A stretch of 21,904 nucleotides of DNA, from the IMG/VR virus record IMGVR_UViG_3300031758_011559, positions 1 through 21,904 of that record; one strand, 5' to 3'. Both the position numbers and the translations under genes were made by a program. Within the stretch, counting starts at the first letter, position 1; every line of letters starts with the position of its first letter. The notes below the pieces were generated by a model. The model was given only the letters and a program-made list of their open reading frames with translations. It was not told where the DNA came from and did no database searches. Source of the stretch: a virus. This document shows, piece after piece, positions 7,000-14,225 of this stretch.

Positions 7000-9359
7000 G
7001 CTCTGTACCTCAACCACCACTTGAAGCCATCGAGCGAAACTGCCCGAGTTGCATTCGCGATCGCAATCAGTGGGTTGCCTGGAAGTACGTCGAGCGTGGA
7101 GGCAAGCCGACCAAGGCTCCCATCAATCCGCACAACGGGTCGCTGGCTTCATCGACTGACGCCTCGACCTGGGGAACGTTCGCTGAAGCGATCGACGCGT
7201 GCCGGCGCAATAGTGCGTTAGCTGGCATCGGGTTTGTCTTCACCGCTGACGATCCGTACTGCGGTGTGGATCTCGATGACTCCGTCGATGAAGTAACTGG
7301 CCAGTTAAAGCCATGGGCTCAGCGGATCGTTGATCGCCTCGATAGCTACACGGAGATCAGTCCTTCGGGTTGGGGTTTGAAGGTATTCATCAAAGCCAAC
7401 AAGCCCGGCTCTCGTTGTCGTAAGGCATATGAAGATGGTGAAGTCGAGATCTATGATCGCGATCGCTTCTTCACGGTTACTGGGAATCGCCTCGCAAGTA
7501 TCCCAAGTGAAGTCAACATTCGCCAAGAGTCGCTCGAAGCTGTTTATTCGCATGTGTTTGGAAATGACGAACCAGGCACGAGCGCGACTCCATCCGCCAA
7601 TCGAGGGCCGCGGCCAAGCGATAGCGGCTCGGTTTCGCTGAGTGACGACGAGATCATCGAGCTTGCAGGTAAACGGCGCTCCACTGGCATGAAGTTTCAA
7701 GCTCTCTGGAATGGCGACTGGAACTCGTATTTCAATTCAGCTAGCGAGGCGGATTCATCCATCGTTTTCACCCTTGCCTACTTCACGAAGGATGCGGCTC
7801 AGATTGATCGCATCTTTCGACGCTCACAATTGATGCGAGACAAGTGGGATCAGAAGCATGGCAATGAAAGCTATGGACAACGAACGATCGTCAAAGCCCT
7901 GAGCAAGGTCACGAAACAGTACGAGCCGAAGAAAAAACGTCCTGCCGCTCCCAAGCAAGGAAGCCAGCCTCCAGCAAACCTTGGTTTTCCCAAGGCCGCC
8001 ATCGACTGGGATTTCAAAAGCGACCAGACCGAGAACGCGATGGCTGTGGAATTCATCGACGGCAACCAAGCCAAACTGCGTTATGTGCCATCGTGGAAGA
8101 AATGGCTCGCCTGGGACGGAAAGCGATGGAAGGTCGACATCGATCAAAGTCGAACGACTCGATTGGCGCGGAGGCTAGTCCGCAACTACTGGGACCGACT
8201 GCTGGCTATTCAAACAGAGAAGCAACAGAAGGAATGGGCCGACTTTTGTCGCTGGGCCAATCGCAAGACCACGATCGAAAACGTCGTATCTCTCGCTCGG
8301 TGTGATGCGAGGACCACTATTGATCACGAGCTGTTGAATCAGAACACTTACTTTCTGAATCTGCAAAACGGAACTCTTGATTTATCGACGTGGGAGTTTC
8401 GCGATCATCGCCAGACGGACTCGATCACGCAGATTGCAAACGTTGCGTACGATCCCAAAGCTCAATGTCCCAAGTGGCGAGCGTTTATCGATTTGATTTT
8501 CGGTAGCGACGATGAGGCCAAACGATACATTCAGGCTTTGCTGGGTTATTCGTGCTCTGGCGATGTCGGTGAGCACATTCTACCGATCTGCTATGGCTCG
8601 GGTGCCAACGGGAAATCAACCCTGTGGAATGCAATCGTCGAGTTGCTTGGCGATTACGCCATGCTGGCTCCCAGCAAACTCCTTCTGGGCACGACGAATG
8701 AACACGACACAGTCATTGCGTCGCTTTATCAGCGGCGTTTGGTGGCCATCAGCGAGCCCGACGAAGGTTCGAAGTTGCGTGAAGCCCGCGTCAAGGAACT
8801 AACTGGCGATGAGCAAATCACCGCTCGGCGGATGCGTGAGGATTACTGGAGCTTTCGGCGGACGCACAAGTTTTGGCTAAGTACGAACCATCTGCCTCAG
8901 ATCAATGGTACCGACGAAGGCATCTGGCGTCGCATCAAGCTGATTCCATTCCGGGTTGACCTCCGGAAGGTTACCGAGCCCATCCCTGACTACCACAAAC
9001 TGCTCGTAGGCGAGGAAGGCCCTGGGATCCTGAATTGGCTCCTGGATGGCTTCAAAGACTGGCGAGCCAACGGCTTCATCGAGCCGCAATCGGTCGTCAG
9101 CGAGACGCAAACCTATCGCGGCAAATCGGACGAGATCGGGCGCTTCATCGACGACTGTTGCAACGTCTCGCCCGAGCTAGTGGTCGTTTCCAGTGACCTC
9201 TATCACGCCTACAGGCAGTGGGGTGGCGAGCAGTCTCAGACCCGTTTTTCGACCGCGATGCAAGCGCGGTTTGTGTGCGCAAAACGCACCTTCGGACGCC
9301 TTCGAAACAAGCGTGTATTCGAGGGCATTTCAGTCGCAGAAATGGATGAAATTGAGTAA
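6996..9359 (+). CDS. Primase-polymerase fused to SF3 (P4/D5-type) replicative helicase
   Basis: 787 aa. I choose the TTG at 6996, which overlaps the previous stop (TTGA) and has GGGAGGTG 7 nt upstream. The N-terminal archaeo-eukaryotic primase-polymerase domain shows CGVDLDD (Asp92, Asp94), EISPSGWGLKVF (120-131) and EIYDRDRFFTVTG (151-163). In the second motif a Lys replaces the His of classical primases. A connecting domain lies at about 210-300 (DWNSYFNSASEADSSIVFTL), like that of phage NrS-1-type enzymes. The helicase has a D5-type N part, Walker A GSGANGKST (about 533-541) and sensor WLSTNHLPQ. It probably primes, unwinds and perhaps extends DNA at the phage origin, for which the palindromic region immediately downstream is the candidate. 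Confidence 0.9.
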   Translation: MSSVPQPPLEAIERNCPSCIRDRNQWVAWKYVERGGKPTKAPINPHNGSLASSTDASTWGTFAEAIDACRRNSALAGIGFVFTADDPYCGVDLDDSVDEVTGQLKPWAQRIVDRLDSYTEISPSGWGLKVFIKANKPGSRCRKAYEDGEVEIYDRDRFFTVTGNRLASIPSEVNIRQESLEAVYSHVFGNDEPGTSATPSANRGPRPSDSGSVSLSDDEIIELAGKRRSTGMKFQALWNGDWNSYFNSASEADSSIVFTLAYFTKDAAQIDRIFRRSQLMRDKWDQKHGNESYGQRTIVKALSKVTKQYEPKKKRPAAPKQGSQPPANLGFPKAAIDWDFKSDQTENAMAVEFIDGNQAKLRYVPSWKKWLAWDGKRWKVDIDQSRTTRLARRLVRNYWDRLLAIQTEKQQKEWADFCRWANRKTTIENVVSLARCDARTTIDHELLNQNTYFLNLQNGTLDLSTWEFRDHRQTDSITQIANVAYDPKAQCPKWRAFIDLIFGSDDEAKRYIQALLGYSCSGDVGEHILPICYGSGANGKSTLWNAIVELLGDYAMLAPSKLLLGTTNEHDTVIASLYQRRLVAISEPDEGSKLREARVKELTGDEQITARRMREDYWSFRRTHKFWLSTNHLPQINGTDEGIWRRIKLIPFRVDLRKVTEPIPDYHKLLVGEEGPGILNWLLDGFKDWRANGFIEPQSVVSETQTYRGKSDEIGRFIDDCCNVSPELVVVSSDLYHAYRQWGGEQSQTRFSTAMQARFVCAKRTFGRLRNKRVFEGISVAEMDEIE

Positions 9360-9403
9360 TCGAGCCATGTTCAAAAACCTTCAAAAACATTGGGATTTTC
9401 GCA

Positions 9404-9495
9404 AGTGCGCCGGGTTGCGCAGGGTTGTTTCATTATCTTCCATGCGCGCACGCGCATGGAAAACAACCAAAGTACCCAGCGCAACCCGGCGCACT
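9404..9495. repeat. 92-bp near-perfect long hairpin with three stacked stems
   Basis: Outer stem: AGTGCGCCGGGTTGCGC (9404-9420) and its exact complement at 9479-9495, 17 bp. Middle stem: GGTTGTTT (9423-9430) with AAACAACC (9461-9468). Inner stem: TTCCATGCGCG (9438-9448) with CGCGCATGGAA (9451-9461), sharing one base with the middle stem. About 35 pairs fall in 92 bp, with only short unpaired stretches. It could extrude as a cruciform in DNA or fold as a rod-like RNA. There is no T-run on either side, so it is not a simple terminator. Confidence 0.75.
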
Positions 9496-9503
9496 CGATG
9501 CAA

Positions 9504-9564
9504 TCGAAGCCTCTTGGTGACCAAGTGTTCGAGTCCTGTTCGGTCACCGAACGAGACGCTTCGA
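9504..9564. repeat. Three-way inverted-repeat structure with complementary loops
   Basis: TCGAAGC (9504-9510) and GCTTCGA (9558-9564) enclose two perfect palindromes: CTTGGTGACCAAG (9513-9525) and GTTCGGTCACCGAAC (9538-9552). As hairpins their three-base tips would be TGA and TCA, which are complementary to each other. Between them lies GTTCGAGTCC, which resembles a tRNA T-loop by sequence, but no T-stem forms. The two palindromes share the GGTGACC/GGTCACC core, suggesting two binding sites for one protein. Confidence 0.6.
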
Positions 9565-9867
9565 ACTGCCCTATGCAGCCCAGCCATCGACCCTGGCCTT
9601 CGCGTCGAAATTTCGCAACTCCAGCATGCGTTCGAGTGTCGCACGACGTTGCGCACTGACGCGAGATCTGTAGCAAGCCGCCCATCGCATCGACCATCGC
9701 ACTCATCGCAACAGTGGGCCAACGGTGGTCACACAACGCGTCTGCCACTATGGCACTCGCAAGCCCCAAACGATGGGTCCTCCCCCAAAAACCAACGCGT
9801 TCTTGGGCCGCGGGAACAGCCGCAAATGGACTCAGAGTTTGTTTCTGTAACGCATTGTCCTAAATCC

Positions 9868-10317
9868 ATGAATCACCAATTAAAAACATTCGAATTCGAG
9901 CTGCTTTGTAATGTGATGGCGGACATCGAAACATTCATCGAACTTAGCGACCGCCTGCAACGGAGCGACGAACGATTCGTGCGCGCGATTCGCGAAGTCG
10001 GTGTTCCATTTACGCCGTCTTCGTGGAAACGTGGAAGCATAACCTCCGCTCAGAAGATGGCTTACACGAGGGCAGTGCGACGGCTTGAACAATCAGGATT
10101 CATCCATCGAATCTCGGAATCCAAACGCGACCGAACAACCCATGTAAGACCAACAGAAACGGCGATTGCTTTCATGATTGATCAGTTGGGCTCGCAAATC
10201 GACTGCGATCAGCTTTTCGGTAGCATCAGCCGATTCGACTGGTGCGGCAACCTAGTGGGTAAATCTCAGCGGATGGCCGAACTAGAAAAGATCGAGGACA
10301 AAGTTCATGTCGAATAG
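9868..10317 (+). CDS. Probable winged-helix DNA-binding protein (149 aa)
   Basis: The ATG at 9868 begins MNHQLKTFEFELLCNVM; the frame is open far upstream, but that part covers the palindromic region and is not protein-like. Residues about 50-95 (SITSAQKMAYTRAVRRLEQSGFIHRISESKRDRTTHVRPTE) look like a recognition helix plus the beta wing of a MarR- or replication-initiator-type winged helix. No Shine-Dalgarno is evident. It lies between the candidate origin and an HNH gene and its stop overlaps the HNH start. It could regulate the operon or bind the adjacent palindromes as an initiator. The winged-helix call is from pattern only. Confidence 0.6.
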   Translation: MNHQLKTFEFELLCNVMADIETFIELSDRLQRSDERFVRAIREVGVPFTPSSWKRGSITSAQKMAYTRAVRRLEQSGFIHRISESKRDRTTHVRPTETAIAFMIDQLGSQIDCDQLFGSISRFDWCGNLVGKSQRMAELEKIEDKVHVE

Positions 10318-10879
10318 CGAAACCGAAGTCGAATCTTGGCTGCCAGTCCCCGGCTACGAAGAACTCTACGAAATCTCATCGATAGGACGATTGCGGCGAA
10401 AGAACGCTTCAAAGATGGCCCCAGCCGGCTATGTGATGAAGTGTCGTTTGGACGTGCATGGATATCCCAGATACTCGCTGAGCAAGTGTCGCAAGTACTG
10501 GACTGTTAAGGCTCATCGGCTGGTTGCCCTTGCTTTCCTTGGCCCTCCGCCATTTCCCAATGCCCAGGTCGCTCATTACGACGGAAACAAGCAAAACAAT
10601 CACGTAAGCAATCTTCGCTGGGCGACGCAAAAAGAAAACGCAGCGGACAACATTCGGCTCGGCGTCGTGCAAGGAGCACACCGAGGCGCTGAGCACCACT
10701 TAGCCAGTTTAACGACTGATACCGTCGTGCGCTTGAGATGTCTTGTCGAGTTTGGTTCAAGCATTGTTGACGCAGCAAAAGCCATTGGAGTCCACAAGAT
10801 GACCGCCTATGACGCGATCGTTGGAAAGACTTGGTCACACATTCCGTTTCCCCCTCCCGTTTCTCGAAGAAGGAAGTAA
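10307..10879 (+). CDS. NUMOD4/HNH homing-type endonuclease
   Basis: 190 aa. The N-terminal NUMOD4 motif is WLPVPGYEELYEISSIGRLRR (residues 11-31). The HNH core follows: AHRLVALAFLG, then VAHYDGNKQNNHVSNLRWATQKEN, with the conserved His and Asn residues. The C-terminal part (SSIVDAAKAIGVHKMTAYDAIVGKTW) is a helix-turn-helix used for DNA binding. These are free-standing homing endonucleases common in phages; they spread by cutting sites in related phages. It overlaps the winged-helix gene by 11 nt and precedes the methylase by 6 bp, so it may have invaded between a replication regulator and the methylase. No intron or intein is visible. Confidence 0.88.
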   Translation: MSNSETEVESWLPVPGYEELYEISSIGRLRRKNASKMAPAGYVMKCRLDVHGYPRYSLSKCRKYWTVKAHRLVALAFLGPPPFPNAQVAHYDGNKQNNHVSNLRWATQKENAADNIRLGVVQGAHRGAEHHLASLTTDTVVRLRCLVEFGSSIVDAAKAIGVHKMTAYDAIVGKTWSHIPFPPPVSRRRK

Positions 10880-10885
10880 CTTGCT

Positions 10886-12265
10886 ATGGAAATTAAGCTA
10901 ACACCCATTGATCAGATTAGACCATACGAAAATAACCCGCGTATCAATGATGGGACAGTTGATGCTGTTGCCAAAAGTATTCAGGAGTGGGGATTTCGTC
11001 AACCAATTGTTGTTGATGCCGATGGCGTGATTATTGTCGGGCACACGCGATGGAAGGCAGCAAAGAAGCTTGGGCTATCTGTCGTTCCAGTCCACGTAGC
11101 ACGCGATTTGAAGCCGGAAGCCGTGCAGGCTTACAGAATCGCTGATAACAAGACTGCAGAGCTATCTGATTGGAATTACGATCTATTGCCGATCGAATTG
11201 TCGGCTTTGCAGGAAGCGAACTACGATCTCGGGTTGCTTGGATTCAACGCTGAGGAACTTGCCAAGCTGATGGATACCGGCGTCAACGAAGGCTTGACTG
11301 ATCCGGATGACATCCCCGAGCCGCCAGACGAAGCGGTCACTCAACCTGGCGATCTTTGGATCCTCGGTAACCATCGGTTGCTCTGTGGCAACTCCTCATC
11401 GCCGGCAGACTTGGATCGTTTGCTGGCCGGCGCTGCGATTCACCTTTGCAATACAGATCCGCCTTACAATGTGAAGGTTGAACCGCGATCGAACAACGCA
11501 ATCGCTGCCGGCCTCTCGTCGTTCACGAACGATGGAGCATCTTCGAGGCTCAAAGGTGGCCAGGGTAACGCTGCTTCATTCGGTGTCGATCATGAGACTG
11601 GCAAACCGAAGCATGCGGCGACGCACAAAAAGCTTCGTGCTAAAGACCGTCCGTTAGCAAACGACTTTGTTAGCGATGAGGCTTTTGATCAGCTGCTCGA
11701 AGATTGGTTCGGAAACATTGCCCGAGTATTGCTACCTGGTCGTTGCTTCTACATCTGGGGCGGCTACGCCAATTGCGGCAACTATCCGCCCGTGCTGAAG
11801 AAGCATGGTCTCTACTTCTCGCAGTCCATCATTTGGGACAAACAGCATCCGGTCCTAACACGCAAGGACTTTATGGGCGCTCACGAATGGGCGTTCTATG
11901 GATGGAAGGAAGGGGCTGGGCATAAGTACTACGGTCCCAAGAATGCGACGGACCTATGGCAGGTGAAGAAGATCAATCCGCAGTCAATGTCACATTTGAC
12001 TCAGAAGCCAGCGGAGCTTGCCGTTCGCGCGATGCAGTACTCGTCAGTGCAAGGCGAGAACGTGCTTGATCTCTTTGGTGGTAGTGGCTCGACGATGATC
12101 GGTGCCGAGCAATGTGGTCGCAATTCGTTCTTGATGGAACTCGACACGCTTTACTGTGACGTCATCGTTGATAGGTACCAAAGGTTCTCTGGTAACAAGG
12201 CCATCCTGGAACGGACCGGCGAATCTCCGATCCCAATGCAGCCTCGTGAACATAACATGCGATAG
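10886..12265 (+). CDS. ParB-domain fused DNA methyltransferase (beta class, N6A or N4C)
   Basis: 459 aa. Residues 1-100 form a ParB/Srx-like domain (PIDQIRPYENNPRIN, then ADGVIIVGHTRWKAAKKLG). Methyltransferase motif IV DPPY is at about 191-194 (NTDPPYNVKVE) and motif I LDLFGGSGST at about 393-402; this order, with the AdoMet site after the catalytic site, marks the beta class. DPPY fits amino-methylation of adenine or cytosine N4. Such ParB-methylase fusions are common orphan enzymes in phages; no restriction enzyme is next to it. A likely role is protection of phage DNA or marking for packaging. AAGGAAG lies upstream of the ATG. It ends 10 bp from the convergent minus-strand array. Confidence 0.92.
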   Translation: MEIKLTPIDQIRPYENNPRINDGTVDAVAKSIQEWGFRQPIVVDADGVIIVGHTRWKAAKKLGLSVVPVHVARDLKPEAVQAYRIADNKTAELSDWNYDLLPIELSALQEANYDLGLLGFNAEELAKLMDTGVNEGLTDPDDIPEPPDEAVTQPGDLWILGNHRLLCGNSSSPADLDRLLAGAAIHLCNTDPPYNVKVEPRSNNAIAAGLSSFTNDGASSRLKGGQGNAASFGVDHETGKPKHAATHKKLRAKDRPLANDFVSDEAFDQLLEDWFGNIARVLLPGRCFYIWGGYANCGNYPPVLKKHGLYFSQSIIWDKQHPVLTRKDFMGAHEWAFYGWKEGAGHKYYGPKNATDLWQVKKINPQSMSHLTQKPAELAVRAMQYSSVQGENVLDLFGGSGSTMIGAEQCGRNSFLMELDTLYCDVIVDRYQRFSGNKAILERTGESPIPMQPREHNMR

Positions 12266-12275
12266 GAGGTCGCGA

Positions 12276-12593
12276 TCAAAACTTATGACTATGCCAAGCC
12301 TCGTCTTCAAAGACATAGATGTACTCCGCTCCGCAGTTCCTGGCGAATTCATGCAAGGCTGCGCGAGTGGGCATGACAACCGCTCGGTTGCCGTCGGTGA
12401 ATCGTTCGGGCGTTCCGTCGTTGGCGAGCGACCGAATATCGCCGCCTGCGACCAGCGTTCGCGCCGACTCGATCGATGTGTAATGTTCTTTGAGGACTCT
12501 GCCGGCATGGTCTTGGTAGCCATCGAAGTGAAGATAGATAGCCGCGTAGCGACCATCTTCCTGCTTGCAGGCAATCGTTGCTCTTGTGGACAT
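12276..12593 (-). CDS. Phage/plasmid conserved protein with FDGYxxHxG motif (105 aa)
   Basis: Begins MSTRATIACKQEDGRYAAIYLHFDGYQDHAGRVLKEHYT. This resembles a widespread group of unnamed phage and plasmid proteins that start MSTRSxIA and carry a HWDGYPxHxG-like motif, followed by a helical part and a C-terminal aromatic segment (EYIYVFEDEAW). AAGGAAACC precedes the ATG at 12593. It is the last gene of the minus-strand array, ending 10 bp from the convergent methylase, and probably shares a transcript with the next two genes to the right. Function unknown. Confidence 0.75.
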   Translation of the reverse strand: MSTRATIACKQEDGRYAAIYLHFDGYQDHAGRVLKEHYTSIESARTLVAGGDIRSLANDGTPERFTDGNRAVVMPTRAALHEFARNCGAEYIYVFEDEAWHSHKF

Positions 12594-12605
12594 AGGTTGG
12601 TTTCC

Positions 12606-12830
12606 TTACTTCGATGGTTCGTGGTGGTTGGGTTCGACGATGGCGACACAATCGTCGGGCATCGTCAGCATGAGCGAGCGGCCGTTGTCCCAGTCGACAT
12701 CGACCTGCGCCCAATCGCGGTGGTCATGAACGGCGACAACAGTCCCGAGCGATCCAACGGGGATCGGGTCTGGATCTTGCGGCATCGATACCAAACGGAT
12801 GCGATCGCCTTTCTTCAATCGTGTCTGCAT
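12606..12830 (-). CDS. DUF4314-like small protein (74 aa)
   Basis: MQTRLKKGDRIRLVSMPQDPDPIPVGSLGTVVAVHDHRDWAQVDVDWDNGRSLML matches the DUF4314 pattern of a small all-beta, SH3-like domain (GDRxRLVSM..DP.PI..G..GTV...V.WDNG.SL). I take the second ATG (12830) because AAGGAA is 9 nt upstream of it and only 3 nt from the first one (12836). The protein may bind nucleic acid or another protein, but the family role is unknown. The TTTCTTC-rich leader and spacing match its neighbours. Confidence 0.78.
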   Translation of the reverse strand: MQTRLKKGDRIRLVSMPQDPDPIPVGSLGTVVAVHDHRDWAQVDVDWDNGRSLMLTMPDDCVAIVEPNHHEPSK

Positions 12831-12848
12831 AGTCATTGGTTCCTTGTT

Positions 12849-13064
12849 TCATTTGGTGGTTGCGTTGAGTTTGTCGAGCAGCTCGCCGGCTTGAGCCAGG
12901 CGTGCGTTGACCTGCGCCATCGTGTGAACGTTCCGCCATCGCAGCTTTGGGTCATCTGGTTGTTGCAAGGCGTCGAGCGAATGACGCAATCGATCGAGGT
13001 AATCGCGTGCAACGAGGTGAAGGTTCTCGTAGGGAGCTGCCGGCTCAAGGGCTGGTTGGGCCAT
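12849..13064 (-). CDS. Small helical protein (71 aa)
   Basis: MAQPALEPAAPYENLHLVARDYLDRLRHSLDALQQPDDPKLRWRNVHTMAQVNARLAQAGELLDKLNATTK has two or three predicted amphipathic helices with no recognisable family. The start is the ATG at 13064 with AGGAA 6 nt upstream; the frame is open 14 codons further but with no ribosome site. A diverged copy of the array's leader repeat lies at 13098-13139, so this gene probably starts a three-gene minus-strand unit (13064, 12830, 12593). Confidence 0.65.
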   Translation of the reverse strand: MAQPALEPAAPYENLHLVARDYLDRLRHSLDALQQPDDPKLRWRNVHTMAQVNARLAQAGELLDKLNATTK

Positions 13065-13097
13065 GGTTGGTTCCTGGTTGTTGGAGAAACGAAAGAC

Positions 13098-13139
13098 GAT
13101 CCTCAACAGTCAGCCAGCGAATCGCAAAAACATCAAGCC
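13098..13139 (-). promoter_or_regulatory. Diverged seventh copy of the array leader repeat
   Basis: On the minus strand it reads GGCTTGATG, TTTTG, then CGCTGGCT and ends GATCG, aligning with the 38-bp repeat found before six other genes (GGCTTGATG, TTTTGAACC, GCATGGCT, ATCG) with small gaps. It sits 34 bp upstream of the start at 13064, close to the 41-59 bp spacing of the intact copies. A perfect dyad ACATGC-GA-GCATGT (13141-13154) adjoins it. Confidence 0.4.
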
Positions 13140-13257
13140 AACATGCGAGCATGTTTTGCGAAATTCTTCCAAACATGTGGCTGCGCCGGCGAACGGCAGT
13201 TTCGCGACGTGTCGCGTTGTGTTGCATGTTGGGCTTATGTTCGCATCAACGAGAAAA

Positions 13258-13283
13258 CGCCCACACGGTGTAAACGTGGGGCG
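13258..13283 (-). terminator. Rho-independent terminator after the 13317 gene
   Basis: On the minus strand CGCCCCACG (13283 to 13275) pairs with CGTG-T-GGGCG (13267 to 13258), nine pairs with one bulged T, and is followed by TTTT. It lies 34 bp beyond the stop of the gene at 13317 and separates it from the unit starting at 13064. Confidence 0.7.
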
Positions 13284-13316
13284 ATTGGTGGGAAGCGTTC
13301 CGTGCTTCGGGCTTGT

Positions 13317-13550
13317 CTACAAATCGTGCGGTACCAGGATGGCAGCGCCGTGGCCGGAGACTGCGATCGAGTCTCCGTTGGTCGTTCGCGCGAACAGAAC
13401 TGGGCCTTGTCGGATCACGTCAACAACGCTGCCGACGTCGAGTCTGCGATTGTTGATCGTTCGCAGGTCGTAGGTGATGCCTGGCTCTGGAGTTGCAATC
13501 TCGCCGTCGGCCAGGTCATCCACCGTTCGCAAATCGTAAAAGTATTTCAC
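13317..13550 (-). CDS. Small uncharacterised protein (77 aa)
   Basis: MKYFYDLRTVDDLADGEIATPEPGITYDLRTINNRRLDVGSVVDVIRQGPVLFARTTNGDSIAVSGHGAAILVPHDL. The segment YDLRT occurs twice (residues 5-9 and 27-31), and the rest alternates short strands, suggesting a small beta barrel. It starts 12 bp after the stop of the HARE-HTH gene, so the two are probably cotranscribed, and a terminator follows at 13258-13283. No family recognised. Confidence 0.65.
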   Translation of the reverse strand: MKYFYDLRTVDDLADGEIATPEPGITYDLRTINNRRLDVGSVVDVIRQGPVLFARTTNGDSIAVSGHGAAILVPHDL

Positions 13551-13562
13551 CGGCTTGGTCTC

Positions 13563-14132
13563 CTAGCCTCGAGCCGTGAATCGTCCGCGTTCGGTCTTTA
13601 CGAACTTGCTGTCGTCGCCCTTGGCCAAGTCGCGAAGGATCGCGCTGTACAGCGTCGCGTGTGGAGTCTTGCCTCCAGGGCTTGTCCAATAGCCCTTCGA
13701 TTCCATCGCCGTGATCAACTCTTGTGCGTTCATCGGTTCGCTCGATTCGCCAAGAACTTTCAAGGCCGCAGCGACGCAGCTCAATCGCTTCTCGCCGGCG
13801 TCGCCGGTCTCGGTAGTTTCGGTCTTGGCTTTGCGTGGCTTCTTGAGAACCGCAACCGCTGTGGACGTTTCGCCCCCGATCGTTTCGACGGTTGCCGGTT
13901 CGTTCTCAACCACCGTTACGTTGCCTTCAGTGGTGACCTTCGCGCGTCCCCGCTTCGCACCCACTTCTCCCAGAAGGCGTTGAGCGCTCTTAATGAGTAT
14001 CTTCTTGCCGGTTGCGAGGTTGGTTGCATCCCAGCCACCGCGAGGCTTCTCGGCATCGATTTGAATCTCGCATCGGTTGCCCGAAACGTTCGCGTAGTAC
14101 TTGCCACCAATCTTTACTTCTGCCTTCTTCAT
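13563..14132 (-). CDS. HARE-HTH domain protein (189 aa)
   Basis: The start is the ATG at 14132 with GGAGAG 6 nt upstream. Residues 1-50 (MKKAEVKIGGKYYANVSGNRCEIQIDAEKPRGGWDATNLATGKKI) form a small beta domain. A linker rich in Thr, Glu, Val and Lys follows. The C-terminal 75 residues (LSCVAAALKVLGESSEPMNAQELITAMESKGYWTSPGGKTPHATLYSAILRDL, then FVKTERGRFTARG) match the HARE-HTH winged-helix domain, known from RNA polymerase delta, ASXL proteins and some restriction systems, where it is linked to sensing or binding of modified DNA. It is the only array gene in a different reading phase. A role near the ParB-methylase is possible but unproven. Confidence 0.8.
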   Translation of the reverse strand: MKKAEVKIGGKYYANVSGNRCEIQIDAEKPRGGWDATNLATGKKILIKSAQRLLGEVGAKRGRAKVTTEGNVTVVENEPATVETIGGETSTAVAVLKKPRKAKTETTETGDAGEKRLSCVAAALKVLGESSEPMNAQELITAMESKGYWTSPGGKTPHATLYSAILRDLAKGDDSKFVKTERGRFTARG

Positions 14133-14225
14133 CTTCGTCTCTCCAATTCTGTGTTCGTGGTTGGCTGCCATCGTCAGGCCGATCGAACCACCGATCGACT
14201 ACGCGCGTCCGTGCTGCGTTTCGGC

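Larger units (their letters stand above)
9370..9755. other. Candidate replication origin: dense palindrome and iteron region
   Basis: The 508 bp from 9360 to 9867 hold no credible gene. The region runs, left to right: TTCAAAAAC twice (9370-9378, 9380-9388); a giant hairpin (9404-9495); a second multi-branch inverted repeat (9504-9564); the palindrome CGAAATTTCG (near 9606); CATCGCA three times (9683-9689, 9695-9701, 9704-9710); and TGCCA/TGGCA (9743-9755). Placement beside the primase-helicase, short A-rich direct repeats, iterons and strong cruciforms together resemble a phage or plasmid origin. A structured non-coding RNA is the main alternative. The +1 frame happens to be open across it, but the translation is Arg/Ser-rich and featureless. 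Confidence 0.55.

Noticed and set aside
9511-9550. Possible tRNA (GTTCGAGTCC resembles a T-loop)
   Set aside because: No T-stem, anticodon arm or acceptor stem can be drawn around it; the palindromes account for the pairing.
9193-9867. Upstream extension of the winged-helix frame through the palindromic region
   Set aside because: The extension would overlap the primase in another frame and then cross large inverted repeats; its translation is Arg/Ser-rich and featureless.
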